Positions 25,401 through 39,959 are shown, numbered from the stretch's first letter. The stretch is 64,000 nucleotides of DNA from Osedax frankpressi (GCA_964035775.1 OZ038314.1:29373089-29437088), one strand, 5' to 3'. The notes: a model not told the origin generated them from the sequence alone. Made by a program: numbers and translations.

Positions 25401-25659
25401 ATCATGTATTAGTTTCATATTAACACAATACCATATGATATTTACATGAATTAATTAATTGATAAATTATTTCTAAGCTCCAATCTTATTATATTCTAAT
25501 TATGTAACTAATATAATAAATTTGTATATATTATTATTAGATTAATACAAAAAATATAATTACGTAGTTAAAATATAATATCACTAGTTGCCAAGATAAG
25601 CAATAATTATTTATATATTTTTTATATTTATTAAATATATGTGCGTATATTGAATTATT

Positions 25660-28560
25660 TACTAATTCAAAATTTGTAATAGTTACAATTAAATTAACAC
25701 ATATTATGAAATGCAATATGAAAAATAGGGCAAAAATAAATATATTTATAATAAATTTCAGGTTTACTTAATTTCTCTTTTATCATATTTACAAACGTGA
25801 AGTGAAATTGATGCATCCGGTAAAAATGTCTTCAATAGTTATTAAAAAATATTTATAGATCTAACCAAAGAACATTAGGAGTTCCGATTCTGAATATAAA
25901 CTTAGCACGTATGTGGTTTATATGATCTTATATTTAAATAAAATTACAATTATATTTATATATAATATGGATATAATGGATAGCGACTATCATTTAGTGA
26001 CAATGTATAGTCTGTAAAGCTATGATAGATGACATTGTTTATAAAGAGTATGAATTTACAGAAGATTCTTTATGATAATAGAATTCATTGAAGATTCTTA
26101 TGAGATCAGGGTATTCGATCAGATGATTAAAATATTAATTGGTATCATAATATAGTGGTTATATATCTAAATTATTATAAATCTATATTACATTTTACAT
26201 TTCAATATTAATATTAATATCCCTTATAGGACATGATATCCATTAGATTTAGCCATTCAAATCTACCTTTCGGAGTATTTATATTTAAGTCAGTTTTGTG
26301 ATAATCATACCAACCACGTATATAATAGATACTCAGTTTGTATATAAAAATGTTTTAAGATTAATACAAATAATTACATAATTTATAGTAAATTTTGTAT
26401 ATTCGTTGCAAATGCCGTCAGTAACTATTCTGTAATTACAAGATGAGTTTTATAGTAAACATGTATTTAAGGAATATTTAACACGATACCGAATATTACC
26501 ATAAATTAGCTTCAGGACTCTATATCTAGCTGATCATTATGTATCAATGTATCGATATTTTTAATGAAACTTGAGTAACATATCTATCAAATCTATTTAA
26601 ATTAACTTCAGCAGAAATACTTATATTCTCTTTTACTATATAAATAATATTGGTGCTAATCCTACTTAATCTACCAACAGCATTCGAATATCTTAAATAC
26701 TCAATACTCCTTAATCGACTTCTCTCAAATCGTATATGTTTTTAAATCCGTAATTTATTAAAGTCGAACTATGATCGCATATCATCTTTCAACATCGACA
26801 ACAAAACGTCGAAATCTCTTTCGTGTAACTGTTTTACCGTGTAACATATTTTTCTGATCATTGACAACTTATTTTCAATGTCTATATTATAACACTTTCA
26901 GAACTACTTAATAACTTAATAATGTAGATTCACATGTATGCCTACAGTAACATATTACTCATTAACTGTACTAATTATCTAATGTGTGTATCTACTATAT
27001 TATCAAATTGCTCCAGGTCATTCATAATTGGCTATCCCATAAATATTTAACACTTTATTTCTTCATATTCCAGTTAACAGCACTATCTCCACAATCCTCC
27101 AATATAATTTTTAATAAATTCTCTATACCTAGATTTTAATATTTTTTCTTTTTGAGTTTCTAAATTGTTATTAAAATCATATATCATTGGATCATTTGTA
27201 TTATCCTTTAATGAATATTTCTATATGGCTTCTTTGTGTATACATAAATAACAACTCTTTAAATTGCATAGTTTAAAAGTTATATATATATTCGTTAATA
27301 ATATATTTATATAATAATTATTATATTATATATGATACATTATAATTATATATTCAATTGAAAAGATTATATAGTAATATAGACATATATCATAGAAATA
27401 TATGTATACACAGAAAATAAATTAAAATACAATATAATAATTGATTATATCCATGCATATATTAATTTATAACTATAGTTATAAACGACTGTTCCGTATT
27501 TATCTATGATTTATATAAATTTCTCAATTATAAAACACGAACATTACTAATATAATTATATATTTAAAAACATTTAATCATAATACTCTAGTTTCAAAAT
27601 AATGCCATTCTAAAAATAAATATATGCATTTATGGATTATTGTCTGATTATTTAAATCAATTAATCCATAAAATGTGTTTAATATATATATATATATATT
27701 TATTAGTTTAGTTGTTTCGTATTATGATAATGTATGGATGATATGAATGGACTTACATCGCAATTTCTAAATTAATCTTTAGTATCTTCTCTGGCAAATT
27801 AGCTCCTATAAATATTAAATTACATATCATTCTCATTTTACATTATATAATAATAGGCAATGAAGATAAAATAAGAATATTTGAAAATATGTCACCTCAT
27901 TTTGTAATAGTAAAATAAAACAAATAGTTTAATCATTCAATGCTATTTCTTGCTAATTTCTAACTTACCTTTACCTCAATATAATAATGATAAATAATAT
28001 TTTTTAAATGTTAACTCATCTTCATCATATTCGATATCAATATTTGTAAAGACATGTAAATCAACCTATATCTAAAACGACTCCTTGCCAAAATGACTAA
28101 TTGATTTAATATAACCCAATCTTATACAACTATATAAATTAAAATATTTGAACACATCTATATTTCAAAAGTATTAAATACGCTATAATGATTTCCCTAG
28201 ATAATAAGTTAATGAACAATTCTCATCCTATTTAAAAATATTATTATTAAACAACTCGTTAAATATATCTTCGCTATGAACGATATCACTAAAACTTAAA
28301 TAGTGTTTATGTTAAAGATGTAAGCGATGCTATTGATACATATCATACTATTCATTGCATTGAAATTGCTTCTGCATACGCCTCGCCTAATATGATAACG
28401 TGTATTACATTATCTCTCCATATATTTTAAATAGGCTCATCTATTTGAGTTAATATGACATTATTAGTATCTATCAACTATAATAATCGTATACATAGTA
28501 ATTATTTTAATTACATATTCTAATATTACTTCAATATCCGAAATATATGTTTTCCAAAAA
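25660..28560 (-). pseudogene. Decayed multi-part gene, left palindrome arm
   Basis: The minus strand carries a series of protein-like segments separated by breaks. Open segments include 27076-27222 (with KILKSRYREFIKNYIGGLWR), 26769-26897 (with MIRKICYTVKQLHERDFDVL), 26544-26741 (with RLRSIEYLRYSNAVGRLSRI, ...RFDRYVTQVSLKISI) and about 26235-26350 (with GWYDYHKTDL, GRFEWLNLMDI). The right arm holds a second copy with an extra stretch of about 370 bp. Both are broken in many places. The RYREFIKNYIGGLWRQCC segment, with an acidic YDEDE stretch before it, reminds me of the core of the stromalin domain of cohesin SA/STAG proteins (F..F.G.L.RQC). That is from memory and weak. Origin otherwise unknown. 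Confidence 0.45.
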
Positions 28561-28640
28561 AATCACTATATCAATGCATTATGTACCCATAATAATAATA
28601 TATTTGTACAGTTGTATGATTCTCTATATATAAATATATA
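28490..28640 (+). repeat. E block fragment
   Basis: Short relative of 14980-15190, inverted to 39420-39570. Confidence 0.6.
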
Positions 28641-28641
28641 A

Positions 28642-28695
<54 letters not shown>

Positions 28696-28757
28696 ATGTA
28701 TGCACATTTTGCATATATGTTTATATTATAAAATCATATAAAAATAACACCTAGTTA

Positions 28758-28829
<72 letters not shown>

Positions 28830-28830
28830 A
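28640..28830. repeat. Two (TA)n runs with 65-bp spacer
   Basis: 28640-28692 and 28760-28827. The spacer with CATATATGCAAAATGTGCATAC matching DNA also separates runs in the right arm (39163-39230) and at 47440-47480. Confidence 0.9.
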
Positions 28831-28889
28831 TACAATAAAATATACAGCGAAGAATGTAAAAACGAGAAAATAAATTATACATTAAATAT

Positions 28890-29870
28890 ACAATATTTAT
28901 AGGGTGTATTTTAATGTATTTTTGGTGTATTTTAAAAATATAAGTTTTTCTCCAAAATTAGGTAATAGTAATATCTGTATTAACCTAAAAACTAGCTGTT
29001 TTTATCTAATAGCTGTTCAATATATATATATATATTTACTTTTAAATAACTAATCATATTAAATTTAAAATTACTTAAGTTACATATTACATACTTTAAG
29101 TTACATATTGATTCCCCTTCAAAACCTATATATCTATATATTGTCTTTTATTTCAATTATTTCGAAAAACAAATATACTAATAACCCTAATAACGAATAC
29201 CAATTATATTTGAAAAATCTGAAAATAATATGTGTTAATTGCATTATGTATTATATGTATTATTTTAGTTATTAGTCATTGTCCTCCCTTCACCAATTTA
29301 AACATTTTTTGTAAATAATTGTTAAATTTGAAAGCAGAATTCTCATTTGATATACCAGTTCTTTTACAACATCAACTAAATATAGCAAAGTATGAACATT
29401 ATATATAGAATGTGTCTCTAAAAATGTCCTCTTTTACTATAAATATAAGCACGCTTTTAGCATATTTAGAATTTAGTTAGATATTAATTCAGATGTATAA
29501 AAAATAGATATAGCAATATTTAAAGATATAAATTCATAATAAATTTTGAATGTAAAATTCCCTTGAGAATTTTTTTGCCAGTATTAAATATAAACTGTCT
29601 GAGTGGCGTATTAGTAATTGAGTATATCTTGTAGTTATAGTTTATCTATCAATAAATATATATTTTAAAGTTTTTTAAGTAAATCCTAATTTGACACAGT
29701 ACATATTAAATACAATATTAATTATGATGTAAAATATTTAAAATCTGAATAGTTTCTTTTTATTAAACTAGTTTGTAAATATACGTATAAACCTTTTATA
29801 AATTTCCCAGATACAATACACTATTTAATTGAATATATAATAATAAATATAATAATAATATCGCATATCA
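28890..29870 (-). repeat. F block (inverted copy)
   Basis: Inverted relative of 38120-39010, 46210-47400 and 60190-61380. Contains a fragment ending AATGTATTTTTGGTGTATT. No frame is kept across the copies. Confidence 0.7.
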
Positions 29871-29879
29871 GGCTAAATA

Positions 29880-30200
29880 GTCCAACAAAATACGGTAACA
29901 CAATCTTGTGTTGAGTAACACATAAAATATACGTATTAATCCAAGTATATTTTCCAATTGTTTAATGGGGTAGAACCATGTATTATTTTCATATTAACAC
30001 AATACAATGTGATATTAACATGAATTAAGTAATTGATAAATTATTTCTAATGTTCCCCTAATCTTATTATATTCTAATTATGTAACTAATATAATACATT
30101 TTTATATATTATTATTTGATAATACAAAACATATAATTACGTAGTTAAATATAATTGCCAAGATAAGCAATAATTATTTTATATATATTTTATATTATAT
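29880..30200 (+). repeat. Copy of 25310-25600
   Basis: Direct repeat with GGTAACACAATCTTGTGTTG and the AAGATAAGCAATAATTATTT block. Confidence 0.75.
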
Positions 30201-30662
30201 TAAATATATCTGCATATATTGAATTCAAAATAACTCTTAGAACTTTTTTTGCTAGTTTAAGTATAAACTGTCTGATTTGTAGATCAGTAGATTTGATTCA
30301 TCTAGATTATCAACTAAACCTACATTTCTACAGAAATAGTTAGGTATAAATCAAATAATTTTATTTGCCTATTTATTTCCTTACTATCATATTTATAAAG
30401 AGTATACATTGTAGTCATAGTTTTATCTATTGATAAATATATACTTAATAGATGTTTTGGTAACTCCCAATTGGACACAGTGTATAACAAATACAATATT
30501 AAATATTTTTAACATATCTATGGGAAGCTGTACTAGAGGAGTATGGTAAACATGATGTAAAAGATTTACTTTAGTTCACAAAATTGAATAGTCCTTTTTA
30601 TAAAACTGGTTTGTAAATATACGTTTAAACTTTAAATTTCCCTGATACTATATCCTGTTAAG

Positions 30663-30666
<4 letters not shown>

Positions 30667-30714
<48 letters not shown>

Positions 30715-30780
30715 ATAATAAACATAATAATAATAAACATAATAATAATAAACATAATAATAATAATAATAATTATTGTA
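30667..30780. repeat. (TA)n plus 15-bp AAT-rich minisatellite
   Basis: TA run 30667-30711, then about three copies of AATAATAATAAACAT and an AAT run. This repeat has replaced the exon 2 region of copy B2. Confidence 0.9.
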
Positions 30781-30981
30781 AAATGAGGTGATTATTTTTA
30801 AAACTAAAATAACAATATTTAAAATTGTTGAAATATTTACCACAACACCATCGAGAAATGTGAGGTTTATATAATATGAATATTAACATATCAACATATT
30901 AAATAGCAATAAAATAAATAGAAACATTATTATTGGGTTTTATAAAATAAATAAAAATTCTTTAATAATATCAAAATTAAC

Positions 30982-31015
30982 CTTTGTAATTTACATTAGT
31001 AAATAGTTGAGACTT
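30982..31015 (-). pseudogene. Small-gene copy B2, exon 1 only
   Basis: Exon 1 equivalent with the start codon changed to AAG. The intron's conserved part follows, but exon 2 is missing, replaced by the simple repeat at 30667-30780. Confidence 0.65.
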
Positions 31016-32059
31016 TATATAATTTAATTTGATGTGATCTAATATAAAATACTGAACGTATCTCTAAAATGGAATATTAAAGCAAATAACGCCTCTTTTA
31101 TGAAATCTACAATGTTATTTTATTGGTTATCAGAAAATATATATATAATAAATGTGAGAATGTTATAAATAATTTATAATTAATGGAATGCTAATCACCC
31201 AACTAATATAATTTTAAAAGAAAATCCGCTTATCAAACCGAGGTGATTTTAGTGAGCCGAATCGATTATCAAAATATCGCGATACTCGCTTAATTTATCC
31301 ATGCTTAAAAATACTCTAAACTAGGTATTACATTGGATTAATAATGAATTGGAATCGATAATAAATAACCAGATAAATACATTCTAGCTTAAAAATATAT
31401 GTATATTCTATAATTTTTAAATAAAAAAAATCAAATAAACGATCAACAAATAGACAATATTAATTGAATTTTGTAATATTAGGATTTTAAATGATATTTT
31501 ATATAATACATTTTTATAATAATTATTATATTATTTAAATAAATATTCATTGAAACTTTCATATAGTATAAAAATTCGCCATTGTGGTATATTCTATATT
31601 TATCTATGATTAATATAAATTAATTGTTTATAATTATGATCTAATTATTAATATTATATAAATAATTATATATTTTAAAATAGATAATAGGATAACAATA
31701 ATTTCAGTATAAAGTTATCATTATAAATATATAATATTCTATAGTTAATTACATTATTATTATATTTTGTTGTCACGGTTGCTTACGAAATCTACGTAAC
31801 TAAGTTTTTGAATATTTGACCTAAATAATGATTGAAGCATTTCTTATTATGCAAAAAAAAAATATAATTTATAATTTAAATTAATCCTTTAAACAAAGTA
31901 AAACAATCAACATTATTTAATTTAAGAATTTCTATTTAGTTACTAATATAAAAATCTATATAGATATATAATAATACATCTATTATTTCATCTATTAAAC
32001 TTTTTATCTAAATATTATCCACATATAAAAATTAATCTTATTTTTACACAGCATTTTTC

Positions 32060-33365
32060 AGCATATAGTAAATGTTCTTTATTTCACATATCTAAATCGT
32101 AAGATTGATGACGGGTGATTATAGTATTATTAAAATATTAACTGCCATATAGCTATTAATTCGAAAACAACGCTTTTTAAAATTCTTATAACAAAATATT
32201 AAGAAATAAAATAATGAATTATTTTAAACATAATTGAACTAAACATTATGTAATATTAAATTCAAAGATTATATTAATAGAGTTATAAAGAATAGTTTGC
32301 CTAATATATTAGCAGACGTAATCGAATGAAATAATAAGTAAAACAAGTTACTAAATAATGTGTATACTAAATAATCGCTTAATAATTTAATAAATAAACT
32401 TATATTTATAATCTCAAATTATAATTATTTTAAGCTTGAATTTAATATTTAAAATTAGGATTAGACTTCATATTGAAATAAATTATCAGTTTTTAATATA
32501 TAAATACCAAATTTGGAATAATGAAGTAATATTGTAAACAAACATTCATTTTCCATTTATTATTTTATTTTCTGTGTTAATTGTTATAAAATAAAGCAAA
32601 TAATTACATAGCTTTTATTTTATAACAATTTGCAATACATATTGAGATCAATTCAAAATCTATATATATATTATATTACTATTACAGAATATATTTTTTG
32701 AAATATATATTATTATATAGTTTCTATTTTCCTTTTTCCTTAATACAACTATATTATTTACTGAAAATGTTAGCTTTATGGTATTTAGATACCTTTAAAA
32801 ACATATATAAAAAGTACACATAAACAGTTATAGCCGCAAGAGGAAATATGTTATACTAGAAATCCCAGTTTTTATGATTCTATGACGAAATATTCTTCTT
32901 AGAATAAACTTTAATAGAGAATGATATAATCGCCAACTCCGTAACCACTACACTTTACTCACATTAACTTCGCATCCACCCTAATCAATATGATCATCAT
33001 CATTATACAGGACTATATCGAAATAGAAGAAATATCAATTGGATGATGAAATATATATTGATTGATATATATCAAAGTCATATCTTAAATATTATATAAT
33101 ATAGTGATTGTTTATTCTAAATGAATATTATATTATAACATATTGATACCTTACGTCGACTTCATTTAAACAATATTTTATATTCTCTATACATATCTCA
33201 CAATATATTAATTAATTTTAGATAACAGTATATATTTCCATATTGTTCATATTTAACATCAATAGACATTTTCAGCTTTATTTATGTAAGATAATAAATG
33301 ATTATACAATATTCAAGTAGTGACATCAAATATATCGATCTTATTTTGATGAAATGTCATATGTT
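32060..33365 (-). repeat. C unit, copy 2 (inverted)
   Basis: Reverse complement relative of 4850-6510. Keeps the LYNDDDHID exon-like piece (about 32975-33020) and the following conserved block. Confidence 0.8.
32579..32630. repeat. Perfect 17-bp hairpin in C unit 2
   Basis: Arms 32579-32595 and 32614-32630, same arm sequence as 5555-5606; the loop carries the inverted form of the other copies' loop. Confidence 0.85.
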
Positions 33366-33960
33366 TTATAATACAGGAATATTATGCTGGCATATATTTT
33401 TTTAAATAGTTTCCTGCTGGTGTATATAAAAGCTATACATTAATTATTATTAATTATTATAGTAAAATGTTTATTATATGTGATTATATTGCATGGGAAA
33501 AATATAAAATAATGCTTATAATAATTGATATTTAAATTCATAATCGCTATCTATATATTCTTTATAGAATAATATTTACATATTCAGGACAATTATATAA
33601 ATTATACTACATGAAAAACATGTATAAATAGAAAGTATGTCCAACCTACTAGGTTCATTCTCTTAGATTATTTTACCGGGAATATTATTAATAATGTGAA
33701 GAAAACAATTAATATTCAGTTTTACTAAAATATATTATGCCATATAGAAGGGGAGCCATGGTTAATAAGGTATATATTTATATATGTGTAATTAAATAAA
33801 ATATATAACTAATGGAATAGATAGATATGCCAAGATATATTCATGTTTATTTGTATACAAATACTATTTTATCATACATTTATTTTAATTCCTTATATTA
33901 TAATTTAAGCCGAATAAAAAATTCTATAAATATCAAGCACCTTGATAATCTCCACAATTA
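33366..33960. other. Palindrome centre, mostly single-copy
   Basis: Near the symmetry centre of the palindrome. Only a diverged relative of the MSNL frame (33637-33700) was recognised; otherwise nothing. Confidence 0.5.
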
Positions 33961-34210
33961 TCTATAAATCAATTCATCATATACATTACAAGCATTAGTA
34001 TATATATCTGATAATGTAATTTTAATTATTATTTACTGACAACTATTGAAATAAGTTTAAAATAATTTTTATTACAAATTTTGACAACAATTATTACAAG
34101 TAAATATTATTTACAAGATTTCTGATATATATATATATATATATATTATATATAAAGGAAATGGAAGTATATATCTTGAAATAATATTATAATTATTATA
34201 ATAATGAATA
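33960..34210 (+). repeat. Truncated A-unit fragment
   Basis: Matches 1310-1540 including the (TA)nAAAGGAAATGGAAG junction, but stops before the promoter and exons. Confidence 0.75.
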
Positions 34211-35240
34211 TTTATTAATAGAAATAATGAAACTATAGAATATTATAGCTATGGTTTCCATAATCGTATTATATTGTATTGTTATAGTTAATATATATCT
34301 ATACAGCTTTTTATATTTGAACCAAATAGAAATTCTTAAATTTATAAATGTTGATTGTTTTACTTAAAGTTGTTTTTACTTAAAGGATTACTTTAAATTC
34401 TAAATTATATTATATATTTTTGCATAATAAGTTATGATTCAATCATTATTTAGGTCAAATATTCAAAAACTTAGTGACGTAGATTACGTATGCAGCTTTG
34501 ACACTAAAATATAATATTAATAGTTTAATTAACTCTAGAGTATTATAGCTATTGTTCCCATAATCTTAGTACACTATAATTATATATTAGTTTCTATAAC
34601 GTCCGATAACGATAATGATAAAATATAATTATTTTATATGAATTTATGTTTATTTTTTGAATTGATTCATAATCCAATATAAATATAAAAGTTACTATTA
34701 TATTAACAGATATTTTAATACAATAAGAAAAATAGGGTATTCTTAAAAGTATTCAATAAACCATTTAGATAAACTCAAATATATCGAAGGAAATTAATCT
34801 CGTTCTAAGACTATATAACAGTATCGTTAGATTTTAAATACTATGCTTATCATGTGTTAACATATAATTAATGGTATATTTAACCAAATTGCTTATACAT
34901 ATGATAAATGATATATATTTTTTTAATTATTATATATTAAATATCTCTTAATTGAATTTAATTATATAAACTAACCTATGTATTATATAAAATAATATCT
35001 TTTTGTAAATTATTTTATATTTATTAAATAAAAAAACTATTTAAGTAATAAACAACATTTAAATAAATTATATTTATGTTACAATTAATTACAATTCTAA
35101 ATTTATAAATGTTTATTTATGCTATCAGTTTGAACTAACTTATTTATTTTTCAACTTATTTCTAAGTTTTGATAGAAATTAAACGCTTTAATAACTTCGA
35201 ATACATAAAATAAATAGTACGTTGTATTAAATGATTTTTT
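34210..35240 (-). repeat. A-unit left end plus flanking block
   Basis: 34220-34600 is the inverted left part of the A unit with a TGACGTAGATTACGTATGC motif (34474-34504). 34600-35230 is a block also at 45340-45980 and 59320-59960. No genes seen. Confidence 0.65.
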
Positions 35241-35256
35241 CATAATAATAATTACT

Positions 35257-35300
<44 letters not shown>

Positions 35301-36300
35301 TAAATAAAATATATATAAAATATCACATATATAAAATAATGATATCTTATATTGGCAACTAATGATATATATTATAACATCGTAATTATATTTTTTTAAT
35401 TAGTTTAAATTTAAAAAATGTATTATATTAGATAATATTTAGATAATAATTACAATATAATAAGATTATGGGCATATTAACAATATAACTCTATAGTAAA
35501 TTAAATACTTCCTGTTATTATAAATGTTAGCGTGATGGTTGCTTACGTAGTCTACATCATAACTTTTAATATAACTAAATATATTTAATCATAATAATAA
35601 CAGTTTCATAACATACATATTATTTATAATATGAAACTAATACATATTTCAACAATAAATAATATATATATATATGTATAACAAAGATTACTAATATGAT
35701 TTGTGGAAAACAATATCGTAGAGAGTAAATATATTTACAAAGTAATATTAAAAATGAACATATAAAACTTTCATAATTATTTATAAAAATCTTAAAAATG
35801 TAAAATTTATTTCGAATATATATTAATATAAAATAAAAATAAACTCATAGTTTAGATAAACAGAATATCAATTGATTTCTTCATCTTATTAATAAGACTC
35901 CAGGCAAATAGTATTCAGATAAAGAATGTCGTAGGTTGGACATATTTTCTACTTATATATATTTGTATTGTATAATTGATACAATAGTACTGGATATTTA
36001 TATATTATCATATAAAGAATATATCCATAGAGATAACATATTTTCATATTTTTTATTTTCATTATTATGATCAGTATTTCCTATTGTTCCCATCTGATAT
36101 AGCATAATAATAACCTTTATTGTGATCATTGTAACTTATCAATAATGCTTATTTATATAATTAATCAGTATATATAAAATGTTTATATTAATAATTAAAT
36201 ATCCTAAAATTACATTTTACATGAGGTATTATATAAATGCATTATACTTAATATACACTTTTAATAGTGAGTTTGAATATTTTACATATCATAAACTTTT
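35240..36300 (-). repeat. D unit, copy 2 (left part)
   Basis: Inverted relative of 8250-9200, direct relative of 52330-52900; includes the MSNLRHS frame on the minus strand (35881-35943). Confidence 0.75.
35881..35943 (-). CDS. 20-codon frame MSNLRHS..., second copy
   Basis: Same 20 residues as 8508-8570 with a silent difference. Low confidence because of its size. Confidence 0.25.
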   Translation of the reverse strand: MSNLRHSLSEYYLPGVLLIR

Positions 36301-36950
36301 AGTACACCCACCTGGAAATTATGCTTAAAAATATGAGACAGCATAATATTACAGTGTATTATAATAAGCGTAAAAACATATTGGTTTGCTAAAATAGTAA
36401 ATTAATATGTTAATTATATTAATTTTATATTTATTAAATTAATTAATATATTTTAATAATTCTTACAATAATTATTCTATATAAATAATATGATAAATAC
36501 ATAAAATATAATAAGTGTATTTGCATATACAATATATTGAGAATATAATCATCATATATAAATTCATATATATATAAAATAATAATATACATTTAATGTA
36601 TGAAATAAATATATAAAAATAAAATTCATTGAAATATAACAATAAAATATAAATTACCTATCAATAAGAAATACAAATGTTATTAATAATACTATATTGA
36701 GAACTTACAAAGGAAATATAGATATACTAAATATCAATCTTTATATTTAGTATTTCATAAAATAGCTTTATTACTTTACCTAATTGATACCGTGTGATTC
36801 TAATTTATTACGGGCTTAAAATGATTAATTAATATATAACAGGTGGCGCAGTTAATAATGTAATAGTTCTTTATTAATTCGTTAGGAGATAAAGTATAAA
36901 ATATTAATTATATATATTAAGAGGCGTTATATTATTTAAAAGTATTAGTT
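36300..36950 (+). repeat. G block
   Basis: Direct relative of 53050-53650, with the TATTTCATAAAATAGCTTTA stretch. Non-coding as far as can be seen. Confidence 0.75.
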
Positions 36951-37520
36951 GATGGCGAATGTTTATACTATATTAAAGTTTCAAAGAATATTTATTAAAA
37001 TAATATAATAATTATTAATTAAAAATGTACTAGCAGTTATATAATTTTAATTAGTTTCTTCGATTTTCTAGTATTTAAAAAGATTTAATGTAATCAAATT
37101 TATTTAAAATATTAAATTATAGATCAAATTCGAAGGCAATTATTATTAATATGTATAATGAGAAGACATGCATGCAAAATAATATCTACTAATATACTAT
37201 ATGGTCTTACTAGTAGTTACGGGATAAATATCTATTAAGTATATAATCATATAATATATACTTTTAATTCATAATATTACAAAATTAAATTAATATTGTC
37301 TTTTTGTTGATCATTTGGTTGATTTTTTTATTTAGACTTTTTTATAGAATATAGATTTATTTTTAATCTAGAATGTATTTATATGGTTATTATTATCGAT
37401 TCTAATTTGTTTACAATATTATAAAATATCGCTAGTATCGCGATATTTTGACAATCGATTTGGACCACTGCGTTCGCATCTATATATATTTTCTAATATC
37501 TCTATATCTCCCATTATAGA

Positions 37521-37560
37521 TTACATAAAAGAGGCGGTACTTAATTTAATATTCCATTTA
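37521..37560 (+). promoter_or_regulatory. Core promoter of gene B3
   Basis: ATAAAAG 37525-37531 and likely start at the A of TTCCATTT (37556), 31 bp later. This is the only copy in which CCAAT is not visible. Confidence 0.5.
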
Positions 37561-37618
37561 GATAAACTTATCTCTTACAGTATTCTATATTAAATCACAT
37601 CGGATTAAAAATAGAAGA

Positions 37619-37954
37619 ATGTCTCAACTATCTATTAATGTAAATTACAAAGGTTAATTTTTATATTATTATAGAATTTTTATTTATTTTACATAACAAA
37701 ATAATAATGTTTTTATTTATTGTATTGGTATTTATTATTTTTGTTATGTTAATATTCATATCATAAAAACCTCACATTTCTCGATGAATTTGTGGTAATT
37801 ATTTAAACATCCTAAAATATTGTTATTTTCGTTTTAAATATAATCACATCATTATAAAATAATTTTTATTTTTTCAGATATGTACTCAAATGGATATAGG
37901 TGGTTCTCGGTTGGAGATTTGGACCTCATTATGCCAATTCCAAGAACATGTTAA
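37619..37954 (+). CDS. Small two-exon gene B3, 36-residue product
   Basis: Exon 1 37619-37652 (MSQLSINVNYK), intron 37653-37877 (225 nt), exon 2 37878-37954 (DMYSNGYRWFSVGD then LDLIMPIPRTC). It is the only intact B-type copy. It differs from A1 at about seven exon 2 codons, nearly all replacement changes, yet it keeps ATG, splice sites, reading frame, stop position and product length. This suggests either relaxed or diversifying change in a real gene, or an RNA whose frame is accidental. Function unknown. Confidence 0.45.
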
Positions 37955-38119
37955 AATGTATAATTTTTCAAATTATTTGATGAAACTTATAATTTTGCAC
38001 AAATTTGGTAATATAATTTAAATGGTGGATATATGTATATAATAAGTAATATGCGTTGGACTATTTAGCCTGATATGCGATATTATTATTATTATTATTA
38101 TGTTTAGTATTATATATTC

Positions 38120-39010
38120 AATTTAATAGTGTATTGTATCTGGGAAATTTATAAAAGGTTTATACGTATATTTACAAACTAGTTTAATAAAAAGAAACGA
38201 TTCAGATTTTTAATATTTTACATCATAATTAATATTGTATTTAATATGTACTGTGTCAAATTGGGATTTACTTTAAAAACTTTTAAATATATATTTATCA
38301 ATATATATACTATAACTACAAGATATACTCAATTACTAATATGCCACTCAGACAGTTTATAATTAATAATGGCAACACAATTCTAAGGGTAATTTTACAT
38401 TCAAAATTTATTATGAATTTTTATCTTTAAATATTGCTATATCTATTTTTTATACATCTGAATTAATATCTAACCAAATTCTAAATATGCTAAAAGTGTG
38501 CTTATATTTATATTAAAAGAGGACGTTTTTTAGAAACACATTCTATATATAATGTTCATACTTTGCTATATTTAGTTGATGTTGTAAAAAAACTGGTATT
38601 TCAAATGATAATTCTGCTTTCAAATTTAACAATTATTTACAAAAAATGTTAAAATTGGTGAAGGGAGGACAATGGCTAATAACTAAAATAATTAATATAT
38701 TACATAATGCAATTAACACATATTATTTTCAGATTTTTCAGATATAATTGGTATTCGTTATTAGTATATTTGTTTTTCAAAATAATTGAAATAAAAGACA
38801 ATACATATAGATATATAGGTTTTGAAGGGGAATCAATATGTAACTTAAAGTATTTAATATGTAACTTAAGTAATTTTAAATTTAATATGATTAGTTATTT
38901 AAAAATAAATATATATATATTGAACAGCTATTAGATAAAAACAGCTAGTTTCTAGGTTAATACAGATTAAACTATTACATAATTTTGGAGAAAAACTTAT
39001 ATTTTTAAAA
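38120..39010 (+). repeat. F block (right arm)
   Basis: Inverted relative of 28890-29870. A 75-codon frame (38707-38934) crosses an acceptor-like TATTATTTTCAG but is not kept in the relatives, so it is not called. Confidence 0.7.
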
Positions 39011-39114
39011 TACACCAATACATATATTAAAATACACCCTATAAATATTGTATATTTAATGTATAATTTATTTGTGGTTTTTTAAATTTTTCGCTGTATA
39101 TTTTATTGTATAAC

Positions 39115-39115
<1 letters not shown>

Positions 39116-39165
<50 letters not shown>

Positions 39166-39227
39166 GATAACTAGGTTTTATTTTTATATGATTTTATAAT
39201 ATAAACATATATGCAAAATGTGCATAC

Positions 39228-39270
<43 letters not shown>

Positions 39271-39435
39271 TTATATATTTTATATTTATATATTTATATA
39301 TTTATATATTTATATATTTATATATTTATATATTTATATATTTATATATTTATATATTTATATATTTATATATTTATATATTTATATATTTATAACTTTA
39401 TATATTAATATGTTTATATATTTATATATATAGAG
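39116..39435. repeat. (TA)n and 10-bp TATATATTTA minisatellite
   Basis: TA run 39116-39162, spacer, TA run 39230-39262, then about 16 copies of a 10-bp TTTATATATT unit. Source of spurious YIYIF frames. Confidence 0.95.
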
Positions 39436-39959
39436 AATCATACAACTGTACAAATATATTATTATTATGGGTACATAATGCATTAATATAGTGAATTATT
39501 TGGAAAACATATATTTCGCATATTGAAGTAATATTAGAATATTTAATTAAAATAATTACTATGTATACGATTATTATAGTTGATAGATACTAATAATGTC
39601 ATATTAACTCAAATAGATGAGCATATATAAAATATATGGAGATATAACGTAATACACGTTATCATATTAGGCGAGGCGTATGCAAAAGCAATTCCAATGC
39701 AATGAATAGTATGATATGTATCAATAGCATTGCTTACATCTTTAACATAAACACTATTTAAGTTTTAGTGATATCGTTCATAGCGAAGATATTTTTAACG
39801 AGTTGTTTAATAATAATATTTTTAAATAGGATGAGAATTGTTCATTAACTTATTATCTAGAGCAATTTGTCAGAGAAGATACTAAACATTAATTTAGAAA
39901 TTGCGATGTAAGTCCATCCATATCAACCATACATTACCATAATACGAAACAACTAAACT

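Larger units (their letters stand above)
30240..31740 (-). repeat. B unit, copy 2 (inverted)
   Basis: Reverse complement relative of 6840-8250 and 53950-55700. Keeps CCAAT (31122-31126), ATAAAAG (31095-31101) and TATCGCGATA (31275-31284), all on the minus strand. Confidence 0.75.
36950..38120 (+). repeat. B unit, copy 3
   Basis: Diverged relative of the other B units. TATCGCGATA at 37436-37445; carries intact gene B3. Confidence 0.75.

Noticed and set aside
38707-38934. 75-codon frame in the F block
   Set aside because: Not kept in the F blocks at 29000, 46700 and 60700; the residues are what A+T-rich chance frames give.
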